Shown here: positions 12,501 to 27,500 of the stretch, piece by piece
Numbering within the stretch: the stretch's first letter is position 1
Layout of the letters: every line of letters begins with the position of its first letter
Origin: Acanthaster planci
Taxonomy: Eukaryota > Echinodermata > Asteroidea > Valvatida > Acanthasteridae
Direction: 5' to 3'
Length of the DNA stretch: 64,000 nt
Assembly: GCF_001949145.1 (NCBI RefSeq)
Contig: NW_019091360.1
Coordinates: 3,761,773 to 3,825,772, forward strand
Made by a program: the position numbers and the translations under genes
Notes under the pieces: generated by a model
Told to the model about the DNA's origin: nothing
Seen by the model: the letters and a program-made list of their open reading frames with translations, nothing else
Database searches by the model: none

Positions 12501-15500
12501 TTGACTACATCAAGCGATTTGGCTCTGTCTATGACTACTATAACATCTATGAAGAACTTGGAAGGTAAGTACCTATTTAGGTCTAATACTGGTCCCTATC
12601 TGACTCTTGGAAGTTTGACTGTTAGCCATAGTATTGCTATACACACCAACTTTCACCAGAATGAGCACAAATTTATAGCCTCTTTGAGTTCTGTACGCAC
12701 AAAGGGCATTTAAATTTCTGTATTATCTCCATCTTTTTAAAAGTTTTTCATCAGATTTGTCCTCTTTCAATCCACAGAGGATCCTATGGTGTGGTCTACA
12801 GAGCTGTGGAGAAGAAGACAGGCAAAACCTTCGCTGCCAAGTTCCTACGCTGCCAGGGTCACGAGAGAGAAGTTGTCAAACGAGAAATCGATATCATGAA
12901 GCGACTGCATCACCCAGCATTGCTGTCTCTCCATGAGGTGTTTGAGAACGACGAAGAAATAATCATGATTATAGAATTGTAAGTCAAGATTAAAATTCAC
13001 TCTTTCTTTGATAATGAAGTTAAGATTTGACATTTGTACAAAATGTGAATTAGAGAATGAAGCAATCATTCCTGTCATTTTCGTGCATTCTGCAGCTTGT
13101 CTGGCGGGGAGTTGTTTGATCGTCTCGTTGACGAAAGCCACATCTTGACTGAGCCCGAGGTTGTCGACTACATGAAGCAGATCTGTGAAGGCATCAGACA
13201 CATGCACGAGAAGCACATCCTTCATCTTGATCTCAAGGTAAAGTGACGGCCAACAACTGTCTTCACAAGAATCACTCTTGTCTTCAATGAAATTAAGATT
13301 CAGGGCAAACTCCCATCACTGCAAAAAGAATTTCAATCAACATTTGCTGTGCTTCTTTGGATATGAACAGAAGATAAATTGTTGAATAAACCTCCATTCA
13401 TTTGAATTTATGTTAATTATTTTGTGAGATTTCTATTTTAATAAAGAAAAATGTTTAAAAGTTCAAGGTTGTTGTCTCGAATTTATCAGTGATTTTTTAC
13501 AAAACCAATTTGAAGACGCGGCTTTTTTAAATAAAAGCATGTTTTTTGTTGACCTAGCCGGAGAACATCATGCTACGTACTCGCACTGGCAACGATGTGA
13601 AACTCATTGACTTTGGTCTAGCCAGGGAACTCGACCCACATGAACAAGTGCGCGTCATGTTTGGCACTCCAGAGTTTGTGGCACCAGAAGTCGTGAACTT
13701 TGAACCCATTGGACTGCCATCCGACATGTGGTCACTCGGAGTGCTGGCATACGTCATGTGAGTTTTCTTTCAAATTTGTAATGAGATTTATGCACATGTT
13801 GTAACTAGACCAATTATAATGGGTGACCACTGTTTAAATTGGCCATTATAGTTAGAAAAATGTCTACTGCTAGAGATTTGACGTCATCCAACACAGGGGG
13901 ACAATGTTCATAATGAATGGAACTTTGCAAACAGCCTGCTTTCAGATCAGTAATTTCCATCTTGATATTGTTCAATTGGAACTGCATTGTACATATGTTT
14001 CTTACCAGGTTGAGTGGCATCTCGCCATTCATGGGAGAATCCGACATTGACACCTTGAAGGGCGTGAGTCGGGGGGAATGGGACTTCGACGAGGAAGCAT
14101 TTGCTGATGTGTCCGATGAAGGACTGGATTGGATTGAGAAGATTCTAATTCAGGACAAGGAGTAAGTTTAGGGAGCGTTTCATAATTGTTGAAGGCGGTA
14201 TTTACTGTGGTACCGCTGTTTATTTAGCGGCACTGCACTAGTTACCCGAAAGGGCTTAATGCTGGTACCGCAAAAATACAGCAGTACCGCAGTAAATACC
14301 GCCTTCTGTAATTATGAAACGTTCCCTTATGCATCTTACACTTCAGTTTATGTCGAATAAAAATTGGCTATTTTCCAAATTCTAACTTATTAGTTTCAAA
14401 GGACTTCCGAAGGTCAAACTACATATTCATTTATATTGTAACTTCGTTGAGCACTATTAGTACAAGATTCTGCTTATAACCAAGAAATGTTTAGGTCCCA
14501 ACCCTTTGTTTGTATTCCTGATAATACAAGGTTGCTGTTGTAACAAGGTAACTTGCCAAGTCCTTAAGGATTTCTCATTAATGCGGTTCAACTGGATTCT
14601 ATCGGCAAAATAACCCAATATACGTGTATAGGTGAATTACATTTTATATAGTTCCTTACTGAATTGGACGATTTCATTTTTCTTTAAGCAAACGGATGAC
14701 AATCCAAGAAGCACTTGCCCACCCGTGGCTCAACGTAAGTACACGTATATTGATTACTTTTTGAATTTGTGCCATTTGGTCTTTGTGTTTTTCTAGCCAG
14801 AGCAGTTTTCCCACAGATGAAAACCAAATTTTCAACTAAACTAAAGCCTTCCCAGACCAAGAACCCTTCCCAGATTAATGTCTAAAATCTAAGTATTTGG
14901 CACATTATTCCAAGACTAGTTTGATTTATTTTCTTCTATTTCAGATGGAGACTGATACCCTTGCTCGGAGACGCGCTCGACGACTCAACACCAGGCGTCT
15001 CAGAAAACTACACGAGAAACGCAAACCAGAGGTGAAACATCACCCCTTCAATTTTATTGAATTTTACTTGAATACATGTACATTGCTTTGATTATTTTTA
15101 TTAAAAAAAAAATCATCCAATTTTCTTTCTTTTTTTCAGGGGGCTGGCGAAACCATCAACGCCCTCGGCCGTCTTGCTCATGGGGGCGCTCTTCGAGAGA
15201 TACACAAGGTCTACCGTGGCATGCCACTACATGAAAGGCTCGTCTATATGGGTATGTCATTGCACTTTGACCAAAACTGAGTTTTTTACAATTGTAAAAA
15301 TTCATAGACCACTTTTGCCCAAAGCGTGGTCAAGTTAGGGAATCATCACCTCTGTTTTAGGGAATACTGTAAATCTCTAAAGATCTAATTTTGACAATTT
15401 ACAAAATTTTGAAAACCCGAGAAAGCAGAATACACTGTCTAAGGAGATTTACCGCACAAGTTTTGTTTTAGTTGAAGCACCTTAAAAGTTTTTGCACAAC

Positions 15501-18500
15501 TTTCTACTGTTAATGCAAGAAAACTCTGAAACCTTTCTTTCTCATTGAAAAGTGCACCATTTTTATACACTTTAAAACTATTCAAAGGAAGTCTGTTCGA
15601 ATCATGAACTTGATGTATGCCTCTTATCTTTGCTTCCTGACCTCCTGTCATGAACTGAAATGATTAATCACCAAATTAAATAAAATTTTGACTATTCAAC
15701 AACCAAAATTCTTGCAAATAGTTCCTGCCTTGAATGACACTTTTGCTCAGATGGGCATACATGTATTTATATTAGCGTTAAACTCAAATAGGCCTCAAAA
15801 TGCCCTGAAGATGGTGCAAAAATGGAAAATTAGGTTGAATGGGACACAAAGGAGCATGTACAAGACCTGCATTATCAATAATTACATTGCGAGTCCTGAT
15901 TTGATTTTTATTTCTAGATGTCCGTGATGCCGCTCCCAAGTTTGTAGTTCCTCTCGAGACGACCACCGCCATTGAGGGTAATGCCGCTCGCTTCGAGTGT
16001 GAAGTCTCTGCCCTCACTGAACCCCTCATCACCTGGTACAAGGGGAAGACTCCCCTACAGATAGGAATCAAGTACAAGATGCTGTACGATGATCGCAAGT
16101 ACACGCTGGTCGTTCAGGACACCAATATTGATGATGTAGGGGAGTACACCTGTAAGGCAGTCAACTCGTACGGGTCAGCAACATCATCGGCGTCTCTGGA
16201 CATTGAACGTAAGTTGGATGTTGGAGTTCTGAAGTTCTTCCAGAATTGATGCATCACACAGCCAGATTTTGAAAGCCAAATTTCTTGTGATTTTTTTCCC
16301 TTCTTTGAAGTAAATTAGTCATTACCCTTATGTCCTCGCAGTGCTTGATGAAGAGGAGTTGGAGAGACGTGGAGAAAGACGGACTCTGGAAATGAAGAGA
16401 CAAAAGTAGGTTTCAGTTGTAGTAGATGCAATCTTGAATCTACCAATCAAATTTGAAAATTGCTAGCGATTTTCTCCCGCAGTTTGTTCGATGGATTATT
16501 TTTGTCTCAAAGTATTTCCTAGCCTGGCTGCATAGCAATCTAAAAACAAACTTGAAAAAGTAATTCAAATCTTAGAAAATAAAAAATTCAGTGAATTATC
16601 TTGCTCTGAATTAACCTGTTGCACAATCCTGTCGATGCATTTTTACGGAACAGTGTCTAGTCTCGGACACATAACCCAGACAGACCAAAATATAAATACT
16701 GCACACAATATAAAAAAAAATCTGAGCATGGTCACACATTTCCAAGTAATACATTAATTTATATTTTCTAGAATCCCTCTGGGAGAACGAGCTCGTCGTC
16801 TGCGTGCCATGCAGGCCGAGATGGGAGCTGACCAACCACCACAGTTTGTCAAGACTTTGCAAGACAAGGAATGCGGTCTCGGATTCATTCTACCACTCTC
16901 GTTTGAAGGTTGGAAGACAACCCTTACCTTTATAAGCAAAGTTCAATGTTCATTTTGACCTGATCATATAATCTTTCTTGTGAAGGTGTCAAACTTTCAA
17001 CTCCTGAATTCTTTTGAGCATTTACACTGATCCATTTTTTTTGAAACATTGTAGTCTGCCAAAGGAATATTGTGACCTTTAAATGACTTGCTTAGATTTT
17101 TGAATATTTTTACAATTCCCGATTAGTACAATTTTCAATTTATTTTCTGCAAACGCTCATTTGCACGTGCAAACCTACCTTTGGTCCACTTGAAAATAAG
17201 TTAACATATGTTATCTCTTATCTTTGGCAATAGAGATTTTTTGGGGTATAGTACGGAAGAGCCTTATCATATGAATGAAAAATGTAAGGTGTTGGGTTAA
17301 TGTACGTCTATTTTGCCAAAGTCAATTTCTCACGGTTTTTAAATAACTTCACAAGCTACTGACTTCGGTAAATATGCATAAGAACAATCATTCAAAGCAG
17401 GTCAAAAATGCAGGTGCACAATGCCAATGGGGCATTTGTCGCGCTGCATCTTCTTTTGGGATATTTGGGCTGAAAGCTCAGTACTTTTACCGAGAGTTTT
17501 CTGCTCTTTACGCACAGCTTGACAAGCGTTTTTGACCCCTAGTCTATGCTTCAAGATGTATGCGGACCACATGGTGTACAATGTTTTTATTTTCCTACAG
17601 TAACTGTTCCACCAGAGCCCACCAAGGTCATCTGGTACCTCAATGGCAAGCAACTCAAGGAAGGACCGCGCTACAAGTTCTACGTGGATAATGGCACCTA
17701 CACGCTAGAGGTTCAGGAGACCACGCTGGATGACATGGGTGAATACTGCGCCGAAGTGACCAATCAAACAGGGACGTCAGTTACAAAGTGCCAAGTAGCC
17801 GTGGATGGTAAGCTTGAGATCAAGTTTCACATGATACTTGTATTTAAGGATTAAATATGAGCATTTTTTGGCATGTTGGAAAATCATAGTTTTTGCTCTC
17901 TTGGAAAACTTCTTTCCTGCATTTTGACTATCTACATCTATGATTCAAGACTGAATTTGCTGTTATTGATTCAAGTGGATAGCTTCTTTTGATGAGATTT
18001 TTTGGTTTTTTTTTTTGCAGAAAACTTCATGGACAAGTATGCTGGATATGTCAGACCACATTTTGTTCAGCGCCTTCGAGACATTCTCATTGTTGAGGGG
18101 AGTGCAGCAAGACTGGAATGTAAGGTCAATGGCATGCCGGATCCAGATATCAGATGGTAAGATCCTTATTTCAAATCATTCAAATTATTGTATTTTAAGT
18201 CTGCATTGTAAAAATTACTCTAGCCGCTGGTCACATTTCTTATCCGCACATAAAAGTTCAGAATTATACGCTTGTAATAGAACAAACTTCCCGAAGAATC
18301 CTGCGCATGAAAACGGGGGGAGGGCTCCATATAGGAAGCCAGTAATTATTCCCTACAGTGACTACAGTGACCTATTAGCCGTCAGAAAGCAAATACATGT
18401 CCAGGAAAGTTCAATTTAGGAGGGAGAAAACCAAGTCATTTACCAGGAAAACACTTGGAATTTTCAGACCAGTTTCATTGGGTTTGTGCACGGGGTTGTG

Positions 18501-21500
18501 TCCATATATGGAACTCTTTCCAGACTGGGTCCAAAGAAGGACACTAAAAGTAACGTATTTAACTTCTAAAATCAGAACAAATTTATCACTTCATTTATCT
18601 TTTCAACTTGAAAAATTGGCAATAAGGAGTTAGAGCAGGTAAGGTCTGGTTTCATCTGCCGACATACTGCATGCAACAAGTCTAACTGTGGCATACATTT
18701 TGATTTCATGTACACTACAAATATCAACCCCCCCTCAGGGCGACACTCTTCACAGAACAAGGCAACTCTTTCCTTTAGAGAAAAAAAAAGGCAAAATTAT
18801 CTGGTTTCATGTGCAACAGAACACAGATCAGAGAAAGAGGAATGGCTAGATTGACCCAAGGTTTAAGAAAATACAGAACTTACATCCACAGCAAATGTAA
18901 AGTGTAGAGTATCTGGAGCCCTGTCTGTCCTCTGGGTGTGTCCTGTCACAAATACCCCTGCTGAATTCTCTGCACGCTGGTTTTATGTGAATGCCTAAAA
19001 AGAATGTAAATCCATTTGGAATGAGCACACACCACTAACCTCCCTCATGTAACAATAGATACTCAACAAAAGACCATTGACATTCACTCCCTGATCCCAA
19101 CACTGTTAAAAAAAGGGGATTTCAAACAAGGCTAGACCTCGCATAAAGATGCTAATTAACTTCTGCAAGCCCAGTTAGACTGTTCCATTTTACCAAAACT
19201 GAATACAAAATGGTACGTTCCTAATTTAAAAAGCCAGTTAAAATGGTATGGAATGCCATTTGTTCTGAAACACCTTGGTAAAAACGTAAGGTCTATGGAG
19301 CACAAAATGTACCAAAAGAAAATGAACATTATTTTGTCACATTGATTCTAAGAAATATACTTCTCAAAAAAAGTTGAGCACCACTTTTAATTTTGTGTGT
19401 ACTTTTTTATAAGAATATATTTTACTGCTGAAAATACCCCAGTACAACTGTCCTGTATGACCTCAAACACACTGTTATTTTACATGTGGTTGTTTTCAGT
19501 TGTTGCATAGTGTTTCTTGCATCTCTGCACACCCTGAAATTACAAGTTAAGACAAAAGTGGTCCTTAACTTTTTTTGAGTTGTGTATGAGTTTGCATAAA
19601 GTATGGGTTAGTTGATTTTTCTCAGTGAAATTATTTATTATTTGAAGAGTGAGACATCATACAGGTAACACCAAGGGAAGAATTCCAAATATGCAAATCA
19701 CTCAGTTTTCCCTATAGTGATGCATAGGTCACCAAAAAGATATAACATGTTTTAAAAAGTCAAATTTTGCAAGGAAAATATTTTTTAAAAGCATTTAGTG
19801 AGAAAATACTTACATTTTTAGACCACTTTCATAGGTTTCGTGCACAAGGTGTTAACTGATGTCCGTGTATGGAAATATTTATAACACTAATTGAAATACA
19901 ACTTGAATGCCAAAGAATTTCAAATTTAAAGTGGTAACAACTTCAAAACTTATGAGAAAACATCTCTGATGGACTTAAATCACATTCAACACAGGTTCAA
20001 GGACCACAAAGAGATTGAGGATGGTGTCCACTACTCTATGGAGTTTGAGGATGATGATACATGCGCCCTCATCCTACAGGATGTGTTCTTGACTGATGCT
20101 GGGACCTACACTTGCCAAGCGTCTAACCTCCTTGGTCGCATCTCCTGCGACTCACGTGTCAAAGTTGAACGTAAGTTCTTGTTTGATTTTCATTTTTATT
20201 GCATATTCTTATTCCATTCTCATTCTTGTTCACATCCATCTGAATTTGTTAATAATATTATGAAATTATTAAAAAATTATATCCAGTCATCAAGTGACAG
20301 TAGATGAGATGAGAAATCCGTTGGCATAGATTTTAATTTTCAGAAAAGATTACAATCATAGAAATAAATTTCATCTGCAAATATGTTAACTGGCAATGAA
20401 ATAATTGCAGAACGTTCTGTCCCTTTCAGATATTGTCAGACTGCAAATAATTGATTGATAATTGATACTGAACAAATTAACACTTTCAAATTTAACACCG
20501 TTCTTAGCTTGAAATGTCACTAATTTATTCTGATAACCCAGTGTTTGTCTTGTTTTCTACTAACAAAATGCCAGCATTGACAAGTTTGTACTTGGCCTGT
20601 TAGCATCATTGAATTCAACAGTGCTTTGAGTGAGGAAGTCCTTGTTGCTTTGGATTAACAGTCCTGGTAAATTAAAAAATGTTTAAGAAATCTCAAGCAG
20701 CCATGACAGACCTTTCTACAATTCCACCCAGAGAGTGCTCACACTAGGGACATAAAGTTTGTCGGGTTTACTTGTGAGTGTAATTTGATTATCCAGGATG
20801 TCTCAGCTCACTGGAATAATTTGGATCAGAACTACAGACTAACTGATCTTGTTGATCACTCTAGATCATGACCGTGTCCTCTGTAAATATGTAGGCCCCT
20901 GTTCTCTACTTGCTACTTATGGATACATAAGCCTTATGTTGCTGAGTCCCATTTTGTGTAACAGATCCTACCCTGGTTTCCATCAACTAAATTTCTCAGT
21001 GCAGTCTGGACCACGTGTTTGAAAAGTTAGACTAGTGTAAACAAACAGAATGCATTGTTGTGAGTAAACCGGACTCTAACAGGTCACATTTTTCCCATGC
21101 ATAAACTGAGTGCTTGCCAGTATTAAATAGCACTTACTCCTTTTGTAAACGATGCGAGCTAGATTTATATTGAACTGAGTTAGTTGTGGGGTTGAATGGT
21201 AGTGTTTGACAGGTCAGAGAAAGGATATGACGATGAACAGTGGTAGGTAGGCTCGTCCATTGTGTAATGGTCTTGTGTAGAGAAGTGCATATTCTCGGGT
21301 GCTCTAAATTCCCTAAGTTTGAATTTAACCTTGAAAAACAGTACCAAGGTTTCACTGAACAATTCTTAGGGCCTGGTGTTGTTATTTTTTTAGATCTGAA
21401 ATACTTGCACAGTAGGAATCTAGGATATTTTGTCATGGCTTTGGTTTTATTCTTTGTGTAGGCTTATCACCTGAAGTAGTTTATCAACGTTAGTTGTCAT

Positions 21501-24500
21501 ATCAAAGCAGATATCACATTTATGTGACAGTTGGCCCTGCATCACTTGACGTTTGTGATTTTACCTTTCTCTTGGTTTTACTGTCGCATGTTTATTGACA
21601 ATTGTAATGCAGCAGCATTAAAAATAGTCCCAGTTGAGGGCATGTCAGGCTACAGTTTATTCTCACCTTCGGGATGCATCCCATAAATTTTACTAGGTTG
21701 GGGAAAAAGACATAGATATTAACGAACAAACTCCAGTTGAGGATTCTTGTCTTAATTTAGATGCTCAGTGACCTTGAATCAATAAAGAATGGATGATGGC
21801 ACAGGCTAGGATAAACTAACTCAGTGCCATCCATCACTACTGCAGAGTTCAACATTGACACAAAACCTCACAAGTTAGGAATCATTGAGTCAGTCCTGGA
21901 AACTAGAGAGACAAACTCACATCATGGATTCAGCTGTAGCCGCTGTCTCTCATCCAAGCGCTTCTGAAAGTTCGGAAGATGATGCCGAATCTTGCGTGAC
22001 CTCTCTAACGACAGAATTCTTTGACTTAGGTGACCTGGATGACCTGGAAGGGTTTTTGGATGTGTTGCCAAGTTCACAATCCAAACTTCCACATTCTAGC
22101 AATACACCAAGAGATGTTGTCAATCGTATACCAGAGGTTATTGTCACGTTTGATTATGACCTCCTTACAACACGACTACCACCTGATGGTACGTGCAGCA
22201 TCGTCTGTCCAACTAATATACCACACTTGCATGGCCGTAGTCTACAGTCTCAATAGTCTAGTCTGTACTGTACCATAGTCTTTACTTGCATGACTGTCGA
22301 ACTAGTTGTGCATGTGCTAATGGAAATTAGTAGCATTGCAAGCCGTGACTAACATGCACGTCTCTGTGGATGTGGACCCCCCAAAAGTACATGTACTACC
22401 AAATTTAGAACTTGAACCATGGAAAGTTCGCGAGTAACCCAAGTGGAGTTAAAACGAAAGCAACTCCTGTCCGGTTTGTCATGATGCGATGTGTGCATGC
22501 GCTATCCGTTGAGGTACTAATTCCTGAGGGGCTAACAACTAACCGTGGAGTGTATTACTCTGACATGGCTGACTCCTGCTGTCACTACACAGGTTGTGGA
22601 GCAGAGAGCGAACCAGCCTCAGAACCATCACGGTAAGTTTGAAATCCTAATTTGATTTGTTTCATCTTTTAAATAATTTGTTAATGACCAAAATTAACTT
22701 TAGGTTTCTGTGAAGATGAAAACTCAATGTGGAAAATAAGTATAAACTGTTATTAAAAAATAGGTTCGTCTGAACAGTGTGCTGATGATAGAGTAGTGTA
22801 GTAGCATCGGTTACACAGCTACCATAGTAAATAGCCTCTTTGGATGTTCCATTTGACATGCTTTGACAAAATGAAGGCATTAACTGGTGGTCGAATTTTC
22901 ATCCAAGCAACTAGCCCTATTTTAATTTTTCCCCCAATAAACATTTGGTATTTTCTCTTTGATATTTGTGCTTACTTTTTGTTAAACTTTTCATTGGTAG
23001 TTTTTGAAGACCTTTAAAGTAAAAGTAATAATCATTGAATGGTAAAGTATCCTGTTTTGATTTCAAGTTGTCATGATATTGCCATCAATCTTATCATGTT
23101 TTATTATTATGTATATATTACCTTGTTTGTCTGTCCCAATATTCCTGTGTTATGTTTTCATAACCTTTAAGCCTACACATCCATGCCACTAAGCCAGGAA
23201 TGAATTGCCCTTGCACTTTTTAGTGTACAAATAGCGGCTTCAAGAACTAATAATTATTTGAGAGATAAGAATGTCGTAGCCACCTCTTTGGACTTTGAAT
23301 TTAAATGATTTTAAATTTTCTTACTTTTTTCTTTAACTTTAATCCAGTTTAAATTTCTGTACTTGTTACATTGCTATGTTTTTAATATGCAATGATGGAG
23401 CTTCTGTTGAGTTTTAAAAATATATATTAAATGAAATTATATTAGTCATAGTTGAATAATTTGAATAGAATTAATTTGGTACTTGAACTTAATTCACACA
23501 TAAAGCGTTATTGCTCTCACCATTGGATAAAGATAGTCAGATACCTCTATAGAGATAGTCTTTGTTTATTTTTTAAATTTAGTCACTGTCAGTTATGAGT
23601 TAAATTATTTGTCCATGTGGGTTATAAATCCTTTCCACTGCAGAGAGTCAAGTCTTGAAGATCTCACGACAATCTCCAAACACATACCCGCCCGCCGCCG
23701 TCTGAACTGTGCTCCATTCTTCAGTCTGCCACTCCGTCGCAAGAAAGTTGCAGAGAACGACAGTGTCCGCCTTACTTGCGCTGTGCAGGGCTACCCTGCT
23801 CCTAAAGTAGCATGGACAAAGGATGGGAACCCAATATTCGATGGCTACTACTACAGCATCACCAACAGGTGGGGTGTATGTTCATTGGAGGTGCATAGTG
23901 CCAGACTGAGTGATACAGGAACCTACCGATGCACGGCTACCAGCGAAGAGGGTCAGGATAGCTCGGCCTGCGAGTTGGTTGTGGAAGAAAGTGAGTAATG
24001 TGGAAGGAAAAATTAATACAGTGGAAAAGTTAAATCACATTTTGGTAAATGCTGTTGCGGAGCACATAGTTTATTAAAATGGGGTTGATGTTATAGATAC
24101 AGTATGGTGCTTTCAAGTCAACTCAAATATGGCTGGTTAGAAACCTGTCCATGGTTAAGTCAGTCCAGTCTCTTCATTCTGAAGTTTCAAATTAACCAAA
24201 ACAATGAGAAAACATTATTTGGTGAAGGTGTCAACAGTTTAGTTTCAAATCACATCACTGAACATATCGCCTTAACATTCTTGTTTCTTAACCACCACAA
24301 GTGATTCAGTGGGCTTGCCTTGAGATAACAAATCTAAATTTTAGATTTCATCTAATTCAAATGAATTTCCTTTCAGTTGTTGACCAGGCTACATCTCTTA
24401 TTTCATTTTTACAATTCAGGAATGGAACCAGATGAAACCCTGGACTACATCCGTCCATCCTTCCACAAACCTGTAAGAGGCAAACGCGTTAAGGAAGGAA

Positions 24501-27500
24501 AGACAGCTCATCTTGACATACAAGTTTCTGGATTCCCAGAGCCACAAATTATCTGGTATATTTGAAACAATTCATCTCCTTTTCTCCCCCTCCCCCCCAT
24601 TTTGTGAATTTTGTTGTCATTTTATTCTTTGAGAAAGGTTTACAGCGTGTTCAAGTCTGTTAAATGATTTTTGGCCATTTCATTGTATTCAGAATTTAAA
24701 TTATAAGAGAAATTACAATTAGGATTTTTAGTCAGATTATTTAGGAAGTAATGGGTAAATGGGATATTTTTAATTAAAACAGTACTCAAAACGACCAGTG
24801 AAGGTTATTTATTTATATTAATCCAATTTTAGACAAAAATACTTATAATTATTAAAACAAATTTTAAATGAAGTCCTATTTCTTTTGGGGTGTAGGTACA
24901 AAGACAATGTCCGCATTGATGAGGACGAGCACATTTCTATTGAGAAACATCCCGGGGGAGCTCAGACCCTGGTTATCACTGGAGTGACACCAACAGATGC
25001 TGGACGATACAAGGCTGCAGCCAGTTCACCTGCTGGCAAGGCTTCTTGTGCTGCAGACCTTATCGTTCTGGAAGGTATGATCATTTGGAAAAAATGTAAT
25101 TGTGTTAGGTGAACATATTGAAAATGCCTCTGTAATGTCAAGATTTAGTCAGGCTAGGTTAATTATTTTCTTAATGTTAGTTTTTAGCACTGTTGCTCTG
25201 AATTGCAACCTTTTCATTTTTTTCCCTGCAAATACTTATTGCTTTGTAACAAAAATCCATCCACAAAAAATATATTATTGCCGTCATTTATTTCTACTTA
25301 ATACTGTTTCAGACAAATAAATATATTTAGAAGTTAAAACTTTGTTTTATTTGTGTTTTATCCTTTCACATTTGTAGTTGAAGCTGATGTGGAATCTGAA
25401 GATGAGGGTGAATTGGGACGAGGCAGAGGAAGACGCCGGACTCGTCGTAAACCCAAGGAAGAGCCCAAAGAGCCTAAACCGCACCGCAAACCACAAAAGG
25501 TGCGTCCAGTCCCAGAGACTTTCGAGGAGCGAAAGGCAAGAAGAATCCAACAAAGGAAGGAACAGCCTCTTCTCTACCGGCCATCATCTGTACCCGTGAG
25601 AAGTCACAGACGATCCTACAGTCCTTCCTACATGCCAGCATTTGGACCTCCTCCTTTGTACAGTCCAACCATTGATATGAGAAAGCAGAAGCCTGTACCA
25701 GGATACAAACCAGTACCCTATGCCAGAACCCCACCACTGGCTCGTGCTCAGTCAGTACCTGTACCTGTTGTCGCACGCACCATCCCGCATCCTGTTGTTG
25801 ATGATGGGTATGGACCGACTTACATCCCTCATTATGAGATCCCAAAGAAGGGCAGACATGGAGAGCACAAATGTCCAACACCATCCTACGTGCCTCATCA
25901 TGCACTCCCTGCTAAAGCAGTCACACCAACGCCCCATGACGACCGCTACTTTGCTGCCCTGTTTGAGGATATCCTGAGCGCCTCAGAGTATGAGTTTCAA
26001 CAGAGAGAGAGGACACCATCTTTCCCAAGGTCCAGAACACCGAGTGTATCGAGGACAAGGAGCATAACACCAACACGAAGACGAAGAACCTTGTCATCTG
26101 ACTATGAAGATCTATACGGAAGACGGCCAAGCTATGAAGGGAAGAGAACTCGAAGTATTACACCAACCAGAGCCGGGTATATAACACCGTCTGCCCCTGA
26201 TTATGATGCTTACATGAAAAAAATGAAAGCCATACAGAAGCAGCCTCAAGCTTTCAGACCAAGTTCTGTCCCTGCGAGACAACTGCCAGAGATATTTACA
26301 CCAGTGTTTGATGATGAGGAAAGAATTCGTCCAGTGCCCAAGAGGTATCCTCAACCTGTCAGAGCTAAATCTGTTCCTCCAAAGGAAGGCCGGCCTGTCA
26401 AGAAAACAGATATTGAGCGTTATCACCTTCCATCTTTGCGGGAGTTCATTGGTAATAGGCCGCATCCTTTCATGCCAAGAGAGAAGTCTGTCACTACAGC
26501 ACCAACACCTAGCAGAATGTCAAGCACCTCTGAATTCGAAGATCACTCTGTGCCACATGAGAGAAGGCCTCGATATGACTCCCAGAGTTCTACAAGCTCC
26601 TACAGAGGTAGATCAACAACTCCAACAGCTAGGTATGGTGGGAGGAGTGTAACTCCAGCATCTGATTATGGAGACAAAGACTACCGTCGTACCTCACTGG
26701 ACAGACCAACTCCTCAGAGCTTCAGGCAGAGGTCCAAATCACCAAGTATGTCAACTGTCCCAAAGCGAAGTCGCACTCCAACAACACCCGAGTATGAGAG
26801 ATCATTTGACTCCTTCAGACCAAGATCCATTTCGCCGAGAGCTGCAGTGGTCTTAGAGAGAGGTGCTAAGCCACCATCATCGGTACACAAGCATTCTTAC
26901 GATGCCGCTCAGAGACGAGACATGACACCAACTTTCTCTGACACACAGCACAGGCCAAGGGACATGAGACTACTGTCAACCGATTCAGTTGAATCCTTTG
27001 ACTCAAGATCTCGTTCCCCAGGTCTAAGACGCTCTGTGACACCCGTTGGAACTGACTCTGAACGCACACCACGGGAGATCATGATCATTGAGAGAATGTC
27101 ATCCTATGATTCCACCAGTGGAAGATCTATCTCACCAACTCCTGAAAAGAGACACAGAGAATTCCCGAAATCATCCGTGAAGAAGTCCTCTGCTTCACCC
27201 ACAGTCTCTGCTCCCAGACGTGACAGTACTCCAACCTACCCAGATTATCGGCGTAGAGAATATTCCTTGTCGTCTTCAGACATAGAATCCTTTGAAGCAC
27301 CTAGACTAAGGCCTGCATCACCTAGAGTTACTCCACATCACAGACAAAGTACCAAGCCATCCGATGATGCAGAACAGCAGCAGAGAGATTACCAGTTGCT
27401 GTCAACTGACTCTATTGAGTCATACAGTGGACGATCCCCATCACCTCTTCATGGCCGTCCAGTCACACCAGTTGGCACCGATTCTTTGCGCACTCCAAGA

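Noticed and set aside
21846-21970. Acceptor ctgcag ending at 21845 for the candidate acidic exon.
   Set aside because: Phase 1 entry gives a frame that ends at TGA within about 40 codons and is not the frame of the acidic peptide.
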